From assembly GCA_030691265.1 (NCBI GenBank), contig JAUYET010000017.1, positions 1 through 57,135 of the forward strand: a DNA stretch of 57,135 nt, read 5' to 3'. The notes beneath the pieces are model-generated. The model did not search any database. It saw only the letters and a program-made list of their open reading frames with translations, and was not told the DNA's origin. Each line of letters begins with the position of its first letter. The first letter of the stretch is position 1. The DNA is from Pseudomonadota bacterium (lineage in GTDB: Bacteria > Pseudomonadota > Gammaproteobacteria > Burkholderiales > Thiobacillaceae). Position numbers and translations under genes: made by a program. This document shows, piece after piece, positions 17,438 to 25,386 of this stretch.

Positions 17438-17564
17438 GTTGGGCAGCGGAGTCGTTGCCGCTTTAGCGGCTTACGAATCAGGCGTGCCCCTTGCGGGTGC
17501 AAAGCGCAGCGTGCCCAACATCGGAGCGCGGAATGTTGGGCACGCTTCGCTTTGCCCAACCTAC
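17434..17564. repeat. A-type GTAGG repeat containing a nested, inverted F element
   Basis: The outer arms are a normal A repeat. After GTAGGTTGGGCA a 56-bp F element in reverse orientation is inserted (17446-17501, ending TTGCGGGTGCA), after which the A sequence resumes with AAGCGCAGCG. It lies between the convergent last DAB gene and the carbonic anhydrase gene and could act as a bidirectional terminator or mRNA 3' stabiliser. Confidence 0.88.
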
Positions 17565-17566
17565 AA

Positions 17567-18616
17567 CTACAACTTCTCTAGCCGGCGCGAGCCCCAGTCC
17601 AGCACGGCGGTGCGCACGTGCATCTTCTTCGCCAGTTCGGGGTACTGGCGTTCGATCTCCTCGGCGGCGAATTTCGACAGGAAGCGTGACTTGAGCTGGG
17701 CCCGCGCCCGATCGACGCCGATTTCCTCGTAGGGCGCCGAGGCCAGTAACAAAAAACCATCATCCGGGATGCGCCCGGCCTGCATGTTCGATTCGATGAT
17801 GCCGGCCGCCTTGCGGATCGGGTCGGCCAGGTCCGGGCTGTAGGGGCCGATGATCAGGGCCAGATTAGGCATGTGCAGGAAGTCGAAGCCGCGCCCGACG
17901 CAGATGATCCATTCCCGATGTTCGATGTTGAGTTCGCGCGAGGTCTGGCGCAGTTCGGCGATGTGTTCAAGGTTGCCGAGCAGCAGCGGCAGCAGGTCGG
18001 CGCGCACCTGGTTCGGCATGTCCGGGAACAGCGCGGCCAGGCGTTGCGCCAGGTGAGGCACCTCTGCCGGGGGGAGTTCCGCCAGGTTGAGGGTGTCGCC
18101 ATCGGTGCCATGCAGGATGAGGGCGTCCTCGTCGGTCTCGAAGCCGCACACCAGGGGATAGACGGTTTCATGGCCCAAGCCGAAGGTGTATTCCACCTGG
18201 GCGCGGATTTCCAGGGTATGGGCGTGCGCGGCCTCGGTGTCGTAGTTGAAGCCGGCGCAGCCGCGACGCGGGTCGCCCTTGGAATAGTGATAGGTGATCA
18301 CCACCAGCACTCGGCGTCCGGCGCGCACCACCTGCAGCACGTTATGCGCGAGCACCTCGCCGAGATGCGGCCAGCCCAGGTTGAACATGCCGCCGAGGTT
18401 GCGGAAAGGCTGGATGATGCCCTTGGGGGTCTTGGTGGCGATCGGGATGTTGATGCGCCCGTCCATGCACTTGAGCACCAGGATGGCGGTGGGGTGCTCG
18501 GCCAGATAACGCTCGCGGGCGAGCCAGGCCTCCGGGCTGCTGAACGTTTCAGCGTGTTCGGCGAGTTCGAAAAGCCAGTCGATGCGGCTGGCGATGGGTT
18601 GGCTGTGGATGTCCAT
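17567..18616 (-). CDS. Stand-alone carbonic anhydrase of the beta/CsoSCA type
   Basis: 349 residues. The catalytic signature is Cys50-x-Asp52-x-Arg54 (KCMDGRINIP) with a second zinc pair His110 and Cys120 (YHYSKGDPRRGC). The His-x9-Cys spacing is far wider than the His-x2-Cys of ordinary beta enzymes. It is close to the carboxysome shell enzyme CsoSCA. It has no signal peptide and no shell-binding N-terminal domain, so it is probably cytoplasmic or bound to another partner. It is convergent with the DAB operon. It would interconvert bicarbonate and CO2; in a cell with DABs, a free cytoplasmic enzyme would leak CO2, so localisation or regulation matters. CsoSCA-like assignment is from motif spacing. 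Confidence 0.72.
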   Translation of the reverse strand: MDIHSQPIASRIDWLFELAEHAETFSSPEAWLARERYLAEHPTAILVLKCMDGRINIPIATKTPKGIIQPFRNLGGMFNLGWPHLGEVLAHNVLQVVRAGRRVLVVITYHYSKGDPRRGCAGFNYDTEAAHAHTLEIRAQVEYTFGLGHETVYPLVCGFETDEDALILHGTDGDTLNLAELPPAEVPHLAQRLAALFPDMPNQVRADLLPLLLGNLEHIAELRQTSRELNIEHREWIICVGRGFDFLHMPNLALIIGPYSPDLADPIRKAAGIIESNMQAGRIPDDGFLLLASAPYEEIGVDRARAQLKSRFLSKFAAEEIERQYPELAKKMHVRTAVLDWGSRRLEKL

Positions 18617-18856
18617 GTGCTACGGCCCCTGCGGTTGTCGATAGGGGTGACGATGCCGAAGGCGGGGGGTGTGGTCAAGCATCGGATTTTTCGCGCTGCG
18701 GTGTGCTTCATCTTCCGAAACTGGAAGGTTGACAAGAACGCTCGGCCAATCGCAGACTTGCCCCCCACGTTTGGATCAAGTCTAAACAAACCCGCATCCC
18801 CGGCGCGGGTTTCCTGCCGGGGCTTCAAGCTTCACCCACGAGACAAGGAGTACCCC

Positions 18857-19276
18857 ATGCAACTCAAAGGCTCAAAAACCGAAGACAACCTGAAGGCCGC
18901 TTTCGCCGGCGAATCGCAAGCCAATCGCCGTTATCTCTACTTCGCGGCCAAGGCTGACGTGGAAGGCTACAACGACGTCGCCGCCGTGTTCCGCTCCACC
19001 GCCGAAGGCGAAACCGGCCATGCGCACGGCCATCTGGAGTACCTGGAAGTCAGCGGCGACCCGGCTACCGGCCTGCCCATCGGCCCCACCGACGCCAACC
19101 TGAAAGCCGCCATCGCCGGCGAAACCCACGAGTACACCGACATGTACCCGGGCATGGCGAAAGCCGCGCGCGAAGAAGGTTTCGAGGAAATCGCCGACTG
19201 GTTCGAGACCCTGGCCAAGGCCGAGCGCTCGCACGCCAATCGTTTCCAGAAGGCGCTGGATACGCTGGGCCAGTAG
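18857..19276 (+). CDS. Rubrerythrin-type diiron protein (no rubredoxin domain)
   Basis: 139 residues from ATG 18857 with AAGGAG seven bases upstream; a longer open frame extending upstream is a shadow of the carbonic anhydrase gene. It is a four-helix ferritin-like fold with diiron ligands in [29 protein letters not shown] and [11 protein letters not shown]. It lacks the C-terminal rubredoxin domain of classical rubrerythrin and is the short, sulerythrin-like form. It reduces peroxide, receiving electrons from a partner. The next gene, an Fe-S oxidoreductase, is a likely electron source, and the rubrerythrin / Fe-S protein / DUF3501 order recurs in proteobacteria. Confidence 0.92.
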   Translation: MQLKGSKTEDNLKAAFAGESQANRRYLYFAAKADVEGYNDVAAVFRSTAEGETGHAHGHLEYLEVSGDPATGLPIGPTDANLKAAIAGETHEYTDMYPGMAKAAREEGFEEIADWFETLAKAERSHANRFQKALDTLGQ

Positions 19277-19349
19277 GAGGCTCCGCTTGCGGGCCGAGTG
19301 GTTATGCGTCCCGCAAGTGGCTTCTTTCACGTCGATACCGGAGCCACCC

Positions 19350-20687
19350 ATGGCCATACGCGAAGGCAGCCTCGAAGCCCCCACGCGCCACCCGCTGGAT
19401 TGGCGCAACCCGGATTTCGTCAACGAGGCCTCGCTGTTCAAGGAAATGGAGCGGGTGTTCGACATCTGCCACGGTTGCCGCCGCTGCGTCAGTCTGTGCC
19501 AATCGTTTCCGAGCCTGTTCGATCTGGTCGACGAGTCTTCCACGCAGGAAGTCGATGGCGTCGCCAAGGCCGATTACTGGAAGGTGGTCAATCACTGTTA
19601 TCTGTGCGACCTGTGCTACATGACCAAGTGTCCCTACGTGCCGCCGCACGCGTGGAACCTGGATTTCCCGCACCTGATGCTGCGCGCCAAGGTGTTCAAG
19701 TTCAAACACGGCGGGGGTACACAAACTCGCAAATTGCGCGACCGCATCCTGACCAGCACCGACACCGTCGGCAGCCTGGCCGGCATCCCGGTGGTGGCGC
19801 AGGTGGTCAACGCGGTCAACAAGATCAAGCCGGTGCGGAAAGCGATGCAAGCCGTCGCCGAAATCCATGCCGACGCCTGGCTGCCGGAATTCCACAGCAA
19901 GCCTTTGCGTAAACGAATCGAACGGCAATCCGGCGTCGAAGCCGTCCCGGCCGGCCGCACCCAAGGCAAGGTCGCGCTGTTCGCCACCTGCTATATGAAT
20001 CGCAACGAACCCGGCATCGGCGAAGACTTCGCCGCCGTCTACGAACACAACGGCATTCCGGTCACGCTGGCCGAGAAAGAGCGCTGCTGCGGCATGCCCA
20101 AGCTGGAACTGGGCGACCTCGACGCGGTGATCGCCAACAAGGAAGTCAACATCCCGCAACTCGCCAAACTGGTCGATGACGGCTGGGATCTCACCGCGCT
20201 GATGCCGTCCTGCGTGCTGATGTTCAAACAGGAATTGCCGCTGATGTTCCCGGACGACCCGGATGTGCTGAAGGTGAAAAACGCCTTCTTCGACCCGTTC
20301 GAATACCTGATGCTGCGGCACAAGGAAGGCCGGCTGAAAACCGATTTCAAGACCGGCCTCGGCAAGGTGGCGTATCACGCCGCCTGCCACCAGCGCGTGC
20401 AGAACATCGGCCAGAAAACGCGCGAGGTGCTGGCGCTGGTGCCGAATACCGAGATCGACGTCATCGAACGCTGTTCCGGCCACGACGGCACTTATGCGGT
20501 GAAGGCGGAGTCGCATGCGTTCGCGATGAAGATCGTCAAACCGGTGGTCGGACGCGTGCAGCAGGCCCAGGCCGACCACTACGGCAGCGACTGCGCGATG
20601 GCCGGACATCACATCGAAAACGCCATGCAAGACGGCCGAGCGCCGGAACATCCGATGACCTTGCTGCGCAAAGCCTACGGAATCTGA
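19350..20687 (+). CDS. GlpC/HdrD-like Fe-S oxidoreductase
   Basis: 445 residues from ATG 19350. Two ferredoxin-type 4Fe-4S motifs are present: CHGCRRCVSLC and CYLCDLCYMTKCP. The C-terminal half has cysteine-rich CCG-like regions (CCGMPKLELG and ACHQRVQ...CSGHDG) of the heterodisulfide reductase family. It has no membrane helix. It probably passes electrons to the upstream rubrerythrin for peroxide reduction (inference from conserved gene order). DUF3501 follows after repeat A3. Confidence 0.88.
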   Translation: MAIREGSLEAPTRHPLDWRNPDFVNEASLFKEMERVFDICHGCRRCVSLCQSFPSLFDLVDESSTQEVDGVAKADYWKVVNHCYLCDLCYMTKCPYVPPHAWNLDFPHLMLRAKVFKFKHGGGTQTRKLRDRILTSTDTVGSLAGIPVVAQVVNAVNKIKPVRKAMQAVAEIHADAWLPEFHSKPLRKRIERQSGVEAVPAGRTQGKVALFATCYMNRNEPGIGEDFAAVYEHNGIPVTLAEKERCCGMPKLELGDLDAVIANKEVNIPQLAKLVDDGWDLTALMPSCVLMFKQELPLMFPDDPDVLKVKNAFFDPFEYLMLRHKEGRLKTDFKTGLGKVAYHAACHQRVQNIGQKTREVLALVPNTEIDVIERCSGHDGTYAVKAESHAFAMKIVKPVVGRVQQAQADHYGSDCAMAGHHIENAMQDGRAPEHPMTLLRKAYGI

Positions 20688-20699
20688 CGCACCGGGTTC

Positions 20700-20775
20700 G
20701 TAGGTTGGGCAAAGCGCAGCGTGCCCAACATCCGAGCGTAGGAATGTTGGGCACGCTGCGCTTTGCCCAACCTAC
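20700..20775. repeat. GTAGG repeat, A type
   Basis: 76-bp inverted pair, same sequence type as 14354-14426. It lies between the Fe-S oxidoreductase and DUF3501 genes, inside the probable operon. Confidence 0.92.
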
Positions 20776-20807
20776 AAGGATTGCCGACCTACAAAAAAGG
20801 AAGCGAA

Positions 20808-21389
20808 ATGGCCAAGCTCACCCGCGACGACCTCTACAGCCTGGAAAAGTACGCCGAAGTGCGCGCCGACTTCCGCACCCAGGTCATCAATCACAAGAAG
20901 AACCGCCGCCTGGCTTTGGACGCGCACATCGCGCTCTATTTCGAGGATGCGTTGACGGTGCAATATCAGATTCAGGAAATGCTGCGCATCGAACGCATCT
21001 TCGAAGCCGCCGGCATTCAGGAAGAACTGGATGTCTACAACCCGCTGATCCCGGACGGCCGCAACTGGAAGGCCACCTTCATGGTCGAGTACGCCGACGA
21101 AGCCGAGCGCCGGCCAGCCCTGGCGCGTTTGATCGGCATCGAGGACGCCGTCTGGATGCAGGTGGCAGGCTTTGATCGTATCTACGCCATCGCCAACGAA
21201 GACCTCGACCGCAGCGCGGCGGACAAAACCGCCTCGGTCCACTTCATGCGCTTCGAGCTGACGCCCGCGATGCAGGCCGCCGCGAAAAACGGCGCTCGGC
21301 TGATGGCTGGCGTCGAGCATCCGGCCTGCCAGGCCAGCCGGGAAATCCCCGACAATGTGCGTGCCGCGCTCGTCGGCGATCTGACTTGA
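20808..21389 (+). CDS. DUF3501 family protein
   Basis: 193 residues from ATG 20808 with AAAGGAAG upstream. The family signature RxxVIxHKKNRRLALDAHIALYFE is present near the N-terminus. The biochemical function is unknown. In many proteobacteria it follows rubrerythrin and the GlpC-like Fe-S protein, as here, so a role in peroxide or iron stress is inferred. No membrane segment or signal peptide. Confidence 0.88.
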   Translation: MAKLTRDDLYSLEKYAEVRADFRTQVINHKKNRRLALDAHIALYFEDALTVQYQIQEMLRIERIFEAAGIQEELDVYNPLIPDGRNWKATFMVEYADEAERRPALARLIGIEDAVWMQVAGFDRIYAIANEDLDRSAADKTASVHFMRFELTPAMQAAAKNGARLMAGVEHPACQASREIPDNVRAALVGDLT

Positions 21390-21397
21390 GTAAGCTT

Positions 21398-21427
21398 GTC
21401 GGAAGGCGCTGCGCTTTTCCGACCTAC
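21398..21427. repeat. Partial GTAGG-type repeat (D-like half)
   Basis: GTCGGAAGGCGCTGCGCTTT continuing to TCCGACCTAC is a single hairpin ending in the CCTAC tail. It is followed by a short direct duplication of GATCCGACCTAC. Confidence 0.7.
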
Positions 21428-21471
21428 GATCCGACCTACGATCCGACCCGAACCCTCACCAGGAGAACACC

Positions 21472-21750
21472 ATGTCCTACCAGGAATCCAGCCTCAGCCC
21501 CGCCGTCATGGATATGCACCGCGCCCTCAAATCGCTGATGGAAGAACTCGAAGCGGTGGATTTCTACAACCAGCGCGCCGATGCCTGCCACGATCCCGAG
21601 CTGAAAACCATCCTCGCCCACAACGGCAACGAAGAAAAAGAACATGCCAGCATGCTGCTGGAATGGATACGCCGGCACGACCCGAAGTTCGACCACGAAC
21701 TCAAGGACAACCTGTTCAAGGACGGCCCGATCAGCGGCCAGCACAAGTAA
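21472..21750 (+). CDS. EncFtn-type miniferritin (encapsulated-ferritin family)
   Basis: 92 residues with AGGAGA before the ATG. Its length and pattern (MHRALKSLMEELEAVDFYNQRADAC, then EEKEHASMLLEWIRR) match the encapsulated ferritin family, whose two-helix subunits dimerise to build a diiron ferroxidase centre; Glu in EELEAVD and the E-x2-H of KEHA are the likely ligands. No encapsulin shell gene is in the window, and the C-terminus ends shortly after LFKDGPISGQHK without a recognisable shell-targeting peptide, so it may act unencapsulated. Its place after the rubrerythrin group fits iron oxidation or peroxide handling. Confidence 0.82.
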   Translation: MSYQESSLSPAVMDMHRALKSLMEELEAVDFYNQRADACHDPELKTILAHNGNEEKEHASMLLEWIRRHDPKFDHELKDNLFKDGPISGQHK

Positions 21751-21806
21751 GGGGCGTCCGGGCGTTATCATGCGGCGCCCATAGAAAACCGCTAATCGAG
21801 ACCGCC

Positions 21807-22340
21807 ATGCGCCGTATCTTCGCCCTCATCACCGTATTGTTCGCAGTCCCTGTCATGGCCGCTTCCATCTATGACGCCAACTCCAAATGGGGCGAGTTCG
21901 AATACGATTTCGAAGCAAACACCAAAGCCTGGCAGGAAATACAGACGCAATTGCCGGCCGCGGCCAAGCCGGAGAACCTGATCGAGGTGAAGCTCGACGC
22001 CACCACCCGCAACCAACTGCTGATCGACGCCGCATCGTTATCCGTCGGCGACGACGGCGTCGTGCGCTACAGCGCCATCATCCGCAGCCCATTCGGTGCG
22101 GAAACCATCAGCTTCGAAGGCCTGCGTTGCGCGACCGGCGAGCGCAAGTTGTATGCCTTCGGACGTGGCAATGGCAACTGGTCGCGCAACCGTTACGCCA
22201 AATGGGAGCCGATCCAGGCCCGCCAGGCCGGTGGCTATCATCGCGAACTGTTCTTCCACTACCTGTGCACCGTCGGCACGCGCAGCGATACGCCGACGCT
22301 GATCCGCCTGCTCAAATCCGGCGGAATTTACGAACGCTGA
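21807..22340 (+). CDS. CNP1-like exported protein
   Basis: 177 residues. It has a signal peptide (MRRIFALITVLFAVPVMA) followed by WGEFEYDFEAN, LPAAAKPENLIEVK and GLRCATGERKLYAFGR, which resemble the CNP1-like family of betaproteobacteria (a name taken from a neisserial cryptic protein). Function is unknown; it is probably periplasmic or outer-membrane associated. It precedes the cobalamin riboswitch but is on a separate transcript (inference). Confidence 0.78.
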   Translation: MRRIFALITVLFAVPVMAASIYDANSKWGEFEYDFEANTKAWQEIQTQLPAAAKPENLIEVKLDATTRNQLLIDAASLSVGDDGVVRYSAIIRSPFGAETISFEGLRCATGERKLYAFGRGNGNWSRNRYAKWEPIQARQAGGYHRELFFHYLCTVGTRSDTPTLIRLLKSGGIYER

Positions 22341-22373
22341 TCGCGTCGTTATCAATTAAACTCCCGCCCGCTT

Positions 22374-22543
22374 TTGGTGCTCCTTACGGAGTGAAACGGG
22401 AAACAGGTGAGGGCGCTTTTTACATAAAGCCCCAATGCCTGTGCTGCCCCCGCAACGGTAAGCGCTTAACGGTTTTTCACCCAGCCACTGTCCGCCAGGA
22501 TGGGAAGGCGGAAAATCTCATGCGCGAGCCCGGAGACCGGCCC
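22374..22543 (+). ncRNA. Cobalamin riboswitch
   Basis: Conserved blocks appear in the expected order: GGTGCTCC...GAGTGAAACGGGAAACAGG, GTGCTGCCCCCGCAACGGTA, CAGCCACTG, and the B12-box equivalent GCGCGAGCCCGGAGACCGGCC. It precedes btuB by about 155 bp, so it should repress btuB and downstream genes when adenosylcobalamin is abundant. Confidence 0.9.
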
Positions 22544-22699
22544 GAAGCAAGGTACGCGGGCCGCGGCGGGCGGTACTTTCCTCATCTCCTTCGGGAGAGC
22601 GGGGTGTGGGAACACAGCTTCCTCCACTCCCAGCCTTTTTCGGCCCGCGTTTTATGTTTTCCCTGCGGGGACGCCGGGAACGAAAAAGGAAGTCTCATC

Positions 22700-24595
22700 A
22701 TGCAACGCAATACCCTGGCCGCACTCATTGCCGGCTTGTTCTCTCTGCCTGTTCAGGCGCAAGACGTTTCCACACTCATTCCCCTCCTCGACGAAATCGT
22801 GGTTACCGCGACGCGGCTGCCGCTTGCCGCGAGCGAAGTGCTTGCAGCGACCACGGTCATTAGCCGCGAAGTTATCCGGCGCAGCCAGGCCAACGACCTG
22901 ATTACGCTGCTCGATCATCAAGCCGGCATCCACGTTTCGCGCACCGGCGGCGAAGGCAAGAGCACCGCCATTTTCGTGCGCGGCGCCGCCTCCAAGCATG
23001 TACTGGTGCTGGTCGACGGCGTGCGCGCCGCCTCGGCGACCACTGGCGAATACGACTGGAATGCTCTCTCGCCGGAGCAGATCGAACGCATCGAGATCGT
23101 GCGCGGCCCGCTTTCCAGCCTGTACGGTTCGGATGCCATCGGCGGCGTGGTGCAGATATTCACCCGCCGCGCGACCGGCCCCGGCGCCAAGCTCACGCTG
23201 GGCAGTCGCAACACGCGCGCCCTTGATGTCAGTTTCGGCGGCGGCGATGCCTGGCGCTACAGCCTGGAAGCCGGCCGCGAAAGCACGGATGGTCTGCCCA
23301 CCTTTTCCACCGACACCACCGCCTACGGATTCAACCGCAATCATCTGGCAATTGGCGTCAATGGCAGCCTGACACCCGACCTGGTGTTGGCCGCACGCCT
23401 TGCCCAGTCCTGGGGACGCAACGAACTGGATGCCAGCACCGGCGACAACGATTACAAGAACCGCACCGCCAGCCTCAAGCTCGACCATCAGGTCAGCACG
23501 CAATGGCGGCAAAGCCTGACCCTGGGCAACAGCCTGGACAGCTACACCTCCTACAGCCCGTTCATCCCCGCACGCATCGAGACCAACCGCGACAGCCTGT
23601 CCTGGCAGCACGACCTCACATTCAAGGCGGGACAACTCAGCCTCGGTGTTGACCACTGGAACGACCACGCCAGCAAGGACAACAGCGGTCTGCTCGACGA
23701 GCGCATCGAAAATACCGGACTGTTCGCGCAATATCGCTTTGCCGCCCTGAGCGGCGATGCACAACTCGGCCTGCGTCGCGACCAGCACGATGCTTTCGGC
23801 GGCCATAACACCTGGAATCTGCGCTGGGGCCGCGAACTGGCACCCGGCCTGCGTTTCACGGCCGGACACGGCACCGCCTACAAGGCGCCGACCGTCAACG
23901 ATCTGTACTGGCCGAACAGCAGCGACGGCCCTTACACCTACAGCATCGGCGCCACCACCTACAGCGATACCTACGTCACGCGCGGCAATTCCGGTCTCAA
24001 ACCGGAGACCTCGCGCAGCAGCGAACTGGGCTTGAGTTATCGCCAGACGAGCTGGGATGCGGCGGTCAACTTGTACGAAACGCGGGTGCGCGACTTGATC
24101 GAATGGCAGGCGACCATCACCCCCGGCGGCGCTGGGCCGGGCATCACCACCACCTACGACTATCAGCCGCAAAACGTCAATTCGGCGCGCATACGCGGCC
24201 TCGAACTCAGCGGCCATGCGCGCTGGCTGAATTGGGACTGGCAGGCCGCGCTGACCCGTTTGCTGGCGATCAATCTCGGCACCGGCCTGCAACTCGACCG
24301 CCGGCCGGAAAACAGCCTCACGCTGAACGTGGCGCGCAGCTTTGGCAGCCACGGCGTGCGTATCGAGGGCAGCGCCTATTCGCAACGCCTGGACGTGAAC
24401 GGAACCAAACAACTGGCTGGTTACAGCCTGGTCAACGCCGCCTACGAATACGCGCTGGACAAGGACACCCGGCTGGGGCTGCGCATCGACAACCTGTTCG
24501 ACCGCGACTACGCCCTGGCGCGCACCAGTACGCGCTTCTACGAGGTTCCCGGTCGAGGTGTGTTCGTGACCTTGCGCTACCAGCCCGGAAAATGA
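22700..24595 (+). CDS. btuB: TonB-dependent vitamin B12 receptor
   Basis: 631 residues from ATG 22700; the long open frame upstream reads through the riboswitch and is not coding. It has a signal peptide ending in VQAQ, a TonB box DEIVVTATR, a plug domain (TAIFVRGAASKHVLVLVDGVR, IEIVRGPLSSLYGSDAIGG) and a 22-strand barrel whose last strand ends in aromatic VFVTLRYQPGK. It transports corrinoids across the outer membrane. The cobalamin riboswitch upstream and B12 ABC-transporter genes downstream fix the substrate. Confidence 0.94.
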   Translation: MQRNTLAALIAGLFSLPVQAQDVSTLIPLLDEIVVTATRLPLAASEVLAATTVISREVIRRSQANDLITLLDHQAGIHVSRTGGEGKSTAIFVRGAASKHVLVLVDGVRAASATTGEYDWNALSPEQIERIEIVRGPLSSLYGSDAIGGVVQIFTRRATGPGAKLTLGSRNTRALDVSFGGGDAWRYSLEAGRESTDGLPTFSTDTTAYGFNRNHLAIGVNGSLTPDLVLAARLAQSWGRNELDASTGDNDYKNRTASLKLDHQVSTQWRQSLTLGNSLDSYTSYSPFIPARIETNRDSLSWQHDLTFKAGQLSLGVDHWNDHASKDNSGLLDERIENTGLFAQYRFAALSGDAQLGLRRDQHDAFGGHNTWNLRWGRELAPGLRFTAGHGTAYKAPTVNDLYWPNSSDGPYTYSIGATTYSDTYVTRGNSGLKPETSRSSELGLSYRQTSWDAAVNLYETRVRDLIEWQATITPGGAGPGITTTYDYQPQNVNSARIRGLELSGHARWLNWDWQAALTRLLAINLGTGLQLDRRPENSLTLNVARSFGSHGVRIEGSAYSQRLDVNGTKQLAGYSLVNAAYEYALDKDTRLGLRIDNLFDRDYALARTSTRFYEVPGRGVFVTLRYQPGK

Positions 24596-24599
24596 AGCG

Positions 24600-25280
24600 A
24601 TGACCGATAAATCTGAACGCCACACCACCCGCATGGCGAAAAAGAAGGCAGTGATCGACGCGGCCATCGCCGGCGCGGACAAGGAAAAAGGCCTGCTGCT
24701 GGTGCTTACCGGCAACGGCAAGGGCAAGTCCTCTTCCGCCTTCGGCATGGTCGCGCGTGCGCTCGGCCACGGCATGAAGGTGGGCGTTGCGCAGTTCATC
24801 AAGGGGCGCTCCGCCACCGGCGCCGGGCCGTCCCAAGCCGGTGGCTGCACCCCCTCGGGGGGCAGCGAACGTAGTGAGCGTGGGGGTTGTCCACTCACCG
24901 GCGAGGAAGCCTTCCTCGGCCAACAACCCGGCGTCGAATGGCATGTGCTGGGCGAGGGCTTCACCTGGGATACGCAGAACCTGGAGCGCGACATCGCCAC
25001 CGCGAAACAGGGCTGGGAGGTGGCGCGGCGGCTGCTGGCCGACCCTGCGATTCAGCTCGTGGTGCTGGATGAGCTGACTTACCTGCTCAATTACGGCTGG
25101 CTCGATGTGGACGCCGTGCTGGCCGACCTCGCCGCGCGGCCGCCGATGCAACACGTCGTCGTCACCGGCCGCGCCGCGTCGCAGGCATTGATTGATGCAG
25201 CCGACACGGTGAGCGAGATCGCCGACGTCAAACATGCTTATCGCGCCGGCGTGAAGGCGCAGGCGGGGGTGGATTTGTGA
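24600..25280 (+). CDS. cobO: ATP:corrinoid adenosyltransferase (CobO/BtuR type)
   Basis: 226 residues, starting four bases after btuB. It adenosylates cob(I)yrinate diamide/cobinamide. The ATP-binding loop GNGKGKSSSAFG is near residue 38 and GFTWDTQNLERD is conserved. About 27 residues (residues 75-101, rich in Gly and Ser) between SATG and EEAFLGQQPG are absent in the family and come from repeat G1 (24823-24903). The insert lies in the loop that in E. coli BtuR is only a few residues long, so activity is probably retained. Confidence 0.92.
   Translation: MTDKSERHTTRMAKKKAVIDAAIAGADKEKGLLLVLTGNGKGKSSSAFGMVARALGHGMKVGVAQFIKGRSATGAGPSQAGGCTPSGGSERSERGGCPLTGEEAFLGQQPGVEWHVLGEGFTWDTQNLERDIATAKQGWEVARRLLADPAIQLVVLDELTYLLNYGWLDVDAVLADLAARPPMQHVVVTGRAASQALIDAADTVSEIADVKHAYRAGVKAQAGVDL
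24823..24903 (+). repeat. G element in frame within cobO (G1)
   Basis: 81 bp (27 codons) including one copy of an 8-bp direct repeat, CACCGGCG, present at 24815-24822 and 24896-24903. That is the pattern expected of a target-site duplication. The core is a hairpin: CACCCCCTCGGGGGGCAGCG, then AACGTAGTGAGCGTGGGGGTT. A second copy with the same net length is in the aminotransferase gene. Confidence 0.85.
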
Positions 25281-25300
25281 GCTGCGCCAGAGCCGTAGCC

Positions 25301-25377
25301 GTAGGTTGGGCAAAGCGCAGCGTGCCCAACAGCATCGGCGGCAATGTTGGGCACGCCTGCGGCTTTGCCCAACCTAC
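25301..25377. repeat. GTAGG repeat, A type, directly upstream of btuC
   Basis: 77-bp inverted pair ending only nine bases before the btuC ATG, which therefore has no native Shine-Dalgarno region. Confidence 0.92.
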
Positions 25378-25386
25378 GTTGCTTTG

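Noticed and set aside
17567-18616. Carboxysome operon
   Set aside because: No shell proteins, CsoS2 or RuBisCO genes in the window; only a CsoSCA-like motif in one protein.
17873-18856. Long N-terminal extension of rubrerythrin
   Set aside because: Antisense to the carbonic anhydrase gene; a clear AAGGAG and ATG at 18857 mark the true start.
20700-20775. Small proteins encoded by the A repeats (VGWAKRSVPN-type frames)
   Set aside because: These frames are the repeat read in different phases and recur identically wherever the repeat lies, without start-site signals.
25301-25377. Rho-independent terminator before btuC
   Set aside because: Strong hairpin but no T tract, and it is a dispersed repeat found also inside operons.
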